From Algimonas ampicilliniresistens (GTDB taxonomy: Bacteria > Pseudomonadota > Alphaproteobacteria > Caulobacterales > Maricaulaceae), in the NCBI RefSeq assembly GCF_030159955.1, contig NZ_BSNK01000002.1, positions 62,001-126,000 on the forward strand: 64,000 nucleotides of DNA, written 5' to 3'. Shown here in pieces: positions 61,684 to 64,000 of this stretch. Position 1 is the first letter of the stretch; every line of letters begins with the position of its first letter. The notes under the pieces were generated by a model, which saw nothing but the letters and a program-made list of their open reading frames with translations, was not told the origin of the DNA and did no database searches. The translations under genes were made by a program, and so were the position numbers.

Positions 61684-62238
61684 ATGCTCTGGATCCCTTT
61701 AATTCTCCTCGCCGGTCTCGCTGGTGGGGTCATATTCCTATTCAACCGGCTTGTTGGTCTTCGACAAATGGCACGCAATGGCTGGTCGGATATTGATGTG
61801 CAGCTCAAACGCCGGTCCGATCTGATCCCGCGTGTTGTGGAAACAGTGAAAGGTTATGCCGCGCATGAGCGTACCCTGTTCAAAGACGTCATCGAGTCGC
61901 GTAATGCGGCCCTTAACGCCGGTGATGACGTCAATGCACGCGGGGCGGCGGAAGGCGCAGTTTCGCGCTGCACGACCAAGCTATTCGCCTTGGCCGAAGC
62001 CTATCCCGACCTGAAATCAAACGAAAACTTTCTCGATCTCCAGAATGAGTTGTCAGACACAGAAGACAAAATCGAAATGGCGCGGCGCTTCTATAACGGT
62101 GCCGTGCGCGAACTGAACACAGCGGTTGAGACGGTCCCGTCCAACCTCATCGCCGGGCCGTTCGGCTTTTCCCAACGCAACTATTTCGAAATCAGCGACG
62201 CGGATGCCGCGGCTCCGACGATTGAGTTCGACACATGA
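61684..62238 (+). CDS. LemA family protein
   Basis: The 184-residue protein has one N-terminal membrane segment (IPLILLAGLAGGVIFLFNRL) and a cytoplasm-distal helical bundle with the family pattern RNGWSDIDVQLKRRSDLIPR and YPDLKSNENFLDLQNELSDT, and ends with RRFYNGAVRELNT. The next gene, a DUF2207 protein, overlaps by 4 bases; the two are a recurrent pair in bacteria. The role in the envelope is unclear. Confidence 0.92.
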   Translation: MLWIPLILLAGLAGGVIFLFNRLVGLRQMARNGWSDIDVQLKRRSDLIPRVVETVKGYAAHERTLFKDVIESRNAALNAGDDVNARGAAEGAVSRCTTKLFALAEAYPDLKSNENFLDLQNELSDTEDKIEMARRFYNGAVRELNTAVETVPSNLIAGPFGFSQRNYFEISDADAAAPTIEFDT

Positions 62239-63947
62239 GATTTCTGTTTGGTCTCTGTCTTTCCCTGATCTGGGCGACGCTTTGCTTCGCCCAAGAACGG
62301 ATCACCAATTATGATGTCGACATCCAAGTCGAGACCTCTGGCGATATTGTCATCACAGAAACCATCGACGTGGTCAGCGAAGGCGACCAGATCAGACGCG
62401 GTATTTTTCGCGAACTCCCTACGCGCTATACCTTCATGGGCGTCACGCAGGATTACGACTATGACCTCATCGACGTCACGCGCGACAGAGAGCCAGACGC
62501 GGTCACACGTTTGAGCCAAGGGAATGCGATCACTTGGCGGATCGGACGCGCGGAGGTGTTTCTTGATAATGGCCCGCATCAATATGTGATCCGTTACCGG
62601 GTCGGCGATGCTGTGTATCGCCATGACGATCGCGATGAACTTTATTGGAATGCAACGGGCACCTATTGGGACTTTCCGATCGAAAATGCGCGCACCACGG
62701 TGCGCTTTCCATCTGGCGCGGACGTCACCGATACTTACGCTTATACGGGTGGACGCAATAGCCGAGCGAGCGATGCCACCATCGATATTCGCGGCGACAT
62801 GGTCACGTTCAAAACGTTGCAAGCCCTCCCCCGCAAAACTGGGATGACGATCTCAGCCTCCATCGCGCCGGGCGTGATCGCCCCGATGAGCGCGGCGCGT
62901 AAAGCTGAATTGAACTGGATTCGCTACGGAGCTATGATCATGCTCGGTGCAGGCGGTCTGGCGCTCCTGCTCTATTATTGGAGCATCTGGAACCGGATCG
63001 GCCGCGACCCGCAAAAGCCGCCTGTGTTCGCGCGCTACGCCCCGCCCGAGGGCTACAGCCCCGCCGCCGTTCACTACATTCATCACAAAGGTTTGAAGGG
63101 CATGGACGCGCTATCCGCGCTGCTCATGCAGCTCGGCGGACAAGGCATCCTCGACATCAAAGCCGACAAAAAGGTCACGACTATCTGGCAAAGGCAGAGC
63201 CCTGTAGAGGGGGCTGACGCGCAGACTCTGATCAGTGAGTTGATGAATGGCAGAAATGGCAAGCTCATTCTCGACGGCGAAACGGACACGAAATTCTATA
63301 AAGCCGTCAGCACGTTCCACAAAACACTCGCTAAGCGCTACGGCGCAAAATACCACAAATATAATATTGGCTGGGCCGCGCTCGGTATTGTCGCCTCGGT
63401 CGTACTGGCCGTTGTCGTACTCGCCGCCCCCGTGGCCAAATCAAACATGGTCGTGTTGGGATTGTTTGCCGCGATTGTTGGAATGAACGGCCTGTTCCTC
63501 TTCCTTTTACCAGCCCCGACTAAACGCGGTGCCGAAGTTAGCGCCGAAATAGATGGCTTTAAGCTCTATCTCGAAACCGCTGAGGAAGACCGTATCAACA
63601 TGGCTGATCCAGTCTCAGGCCGTGCGCCGGCTATGACCGTCGAACTGTATGAGCGGTTCCTCCCTTACGCCATGGCGCTGGGGGTCGAGAAGCCTTGGAC
63701 CAAACAGTTCGAAACTTCGCTGCCGCGTGAAGCGGCCGAATACCGCCCATCCTACGCAACCGGCAATGCGTTTCGGTCTGGCAAAGGCCCGGTCGATTTC
63801 TCCAAAACCATGACCAAAACCCTGACCGCAGGCGTCGCAGCCGCAGCACCCGTCAGCCAATCGAGCGGCAGCGGGTTTAGTTCTGGCTCAGGGGGCGGGG
63901 GATTTTCCGGTGGCGGTGGCGGCGGTGGTGGCGGTGGAGGGTGGTAA
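62235..63947 (+). CDS. DUF2207 (YciQ-like) membrane protein
   Basis: The 570-residue protein has a signal peptide (LCLSLIWATLCFAQ), an extracytoplasmic DUF2207 domain (EISETIDVVSEG-like strand ITETIDVVSEGDQIRRGIFR) and central membrane segments (AMIMLGAGGLALLLYYWSIW; a second pair later). A cytoplasmic domain with YSPAAVHYIHHKGLKG follows. The C-terminus is a Gly/Ser tail ending in an uninterrupted glycine run and Trp, typical of the family. It forms a pair with LemA, overlapping by ATGA. No biochemical role is established. Confidence 0.9.
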   Translation: MRFLFGLCLSLIWATLCFAQERITNYDVDIQVETSGDIVITETIDVVSEGDQIRRGIFRELPTRYTFMGVTQDYDYDLIDVTRDREPDAVTRLSQGNAITWRIGRAEVFLDNGPHQYVIRYRVGDAVYRHDDRDELYWNATGTYWDFPIENARTTVRFPSGADVTDTYAYTGGRNSRASDATIDIRGDMVTFKTLQALPRKTGMTISASIAPGVIAPMSAARKAELNWIRYGAMIMLGAGGLALLLYYWSIWNRIGRDPQKPPVFARYAPPEGYSPAAVHYIHHKGLKGMDALSALLMQLGGQGILDIKADKKVTTIWQRQSPVEGADAQTLISELMNGRNGKLILDGETDTKFYKAVSTFHKTLAKRYGAKYHKYNIGWAALGIVASVVLAVVVLAAPVAKSNMVVLGLFAAIVGMNGLFLFLLPAPTKRGAEVSAEIDGFKLYLETAEEDRINMADPVSGRAPAMTVELYERFLPYAMALGVEKPWTKQFETSLPREAAEYRPSYATGNAFRSGKGPVDFSKTMTKTLTAGVAAAAPVSQSSGSGFSSGSGGGGFSGGGGGGGGGGGW

Positions 63948-64000
63948 CCCTCACCCAATCTCCGCCCGCTTTAATCGCCAACCCCAGAGACACAGCGTTA

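Noticed and set aside
63892-63947. Glycine-run coding end considered as an assembly or slippage artefact
   Set aside because: A glycine-rich C-terminus is usual for DUF2207 proteins and the frame stays open to a proper stop.

Overview
The window looks like a chromosomal segment of an alphaproteobacterium, most likely a marine Hyphomonadaceae/Maricaulales-type organism. That placement is inferred from the gene set and not tested: three large TonB-dependent receptors, an SdhAF4-type assembly factor, a ProX/PrdX deacylase, a redox-type CnoX/YbbN, a HslV with a short propeptide, and an rsmB / rpe / heparinase / purH neighbourhood of a kind familiar in this class. Genes are dense, with many 1-4 nt overlaps.

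Left part (1-8.9 kb): two related single-domain response regulators are followed by a candidate genomic island. A 48-bp perfect direct repeat (1483-1530 and 8831-8878) is the 3' part of the tRNA-Gly(CCC) gene that stands intact at 8834-8908, as expected after site-specific integration into a tRNA. The cargo between the repeats is an iron/haem cassette (TonB receptor, PepSY membrane protein, haem oxygenase, with a divergent DUF454 gene and a Fur-box-like site between them) and a divergent pair of a serine beta-lactamase-fold hydrolase and a ToxR/CadC-like membrane regulator. No integrase is visible.

9-14.4 kb: small exported DUF1579-like proteins, a lipoprotein proline-iminopeptidase-like hydrolase, a CaiB/BaiF CoA-transferase, RsgA and a DUF3052 protein. 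14.5-19.3 kb: the glyoxylate bypass operon aceB-aceA with a divergent ScfR/RamB-type regulator. 19.3-32.2 kb: a TonB receptor/PepSY pair, a GntP permease and gluconokinase, an M28 metallopeptidase, and a beta-propeller phytase coupled to its own TonB receptor. 32.3-38.5 kb: a DUF3089 hydrolase, an S9 serine peptidase and an M14 carboxypeptidase, which fit peptide scavenging. A second tRNA-Gly (GCC) follows.

38.7-45 kb: proteostasis and envelope genes (ProX deacylase, CnoX, LON-domain protein, Trm112-like protein, L,D-transpeptidase, M15-type peptidase, hslV without an adjacent hslU). 45-49.5 kb: a redoxin, a DsbD-like reductase and purH. 49.5-56.7 kb: a membrane-bound nucleotide-sugar dehydratase (CapD/WbpM type), a heparinase-family protein, rpe, an unusual repeat lipoprotein, and an RsmB-type rRNA methyltransferase with an RG-rich N-terminal tail. 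57-64 kb: SdhAF4, two Pro/His-rich secreted proteins, pyrF, an SDR, a small lipoprotein, a sterol-desaturase-like protein, and the LemA/DUF2207 pair.

The least explained parts are the integrase-less tRNA island with its haem cassette, the three low-complexity secreted proteins at 54-59 kb, the twin response regulators with duplicated leaders, and the isolated hslV. No CRISPR array, prophage, transposase or rRNA operon was seen.
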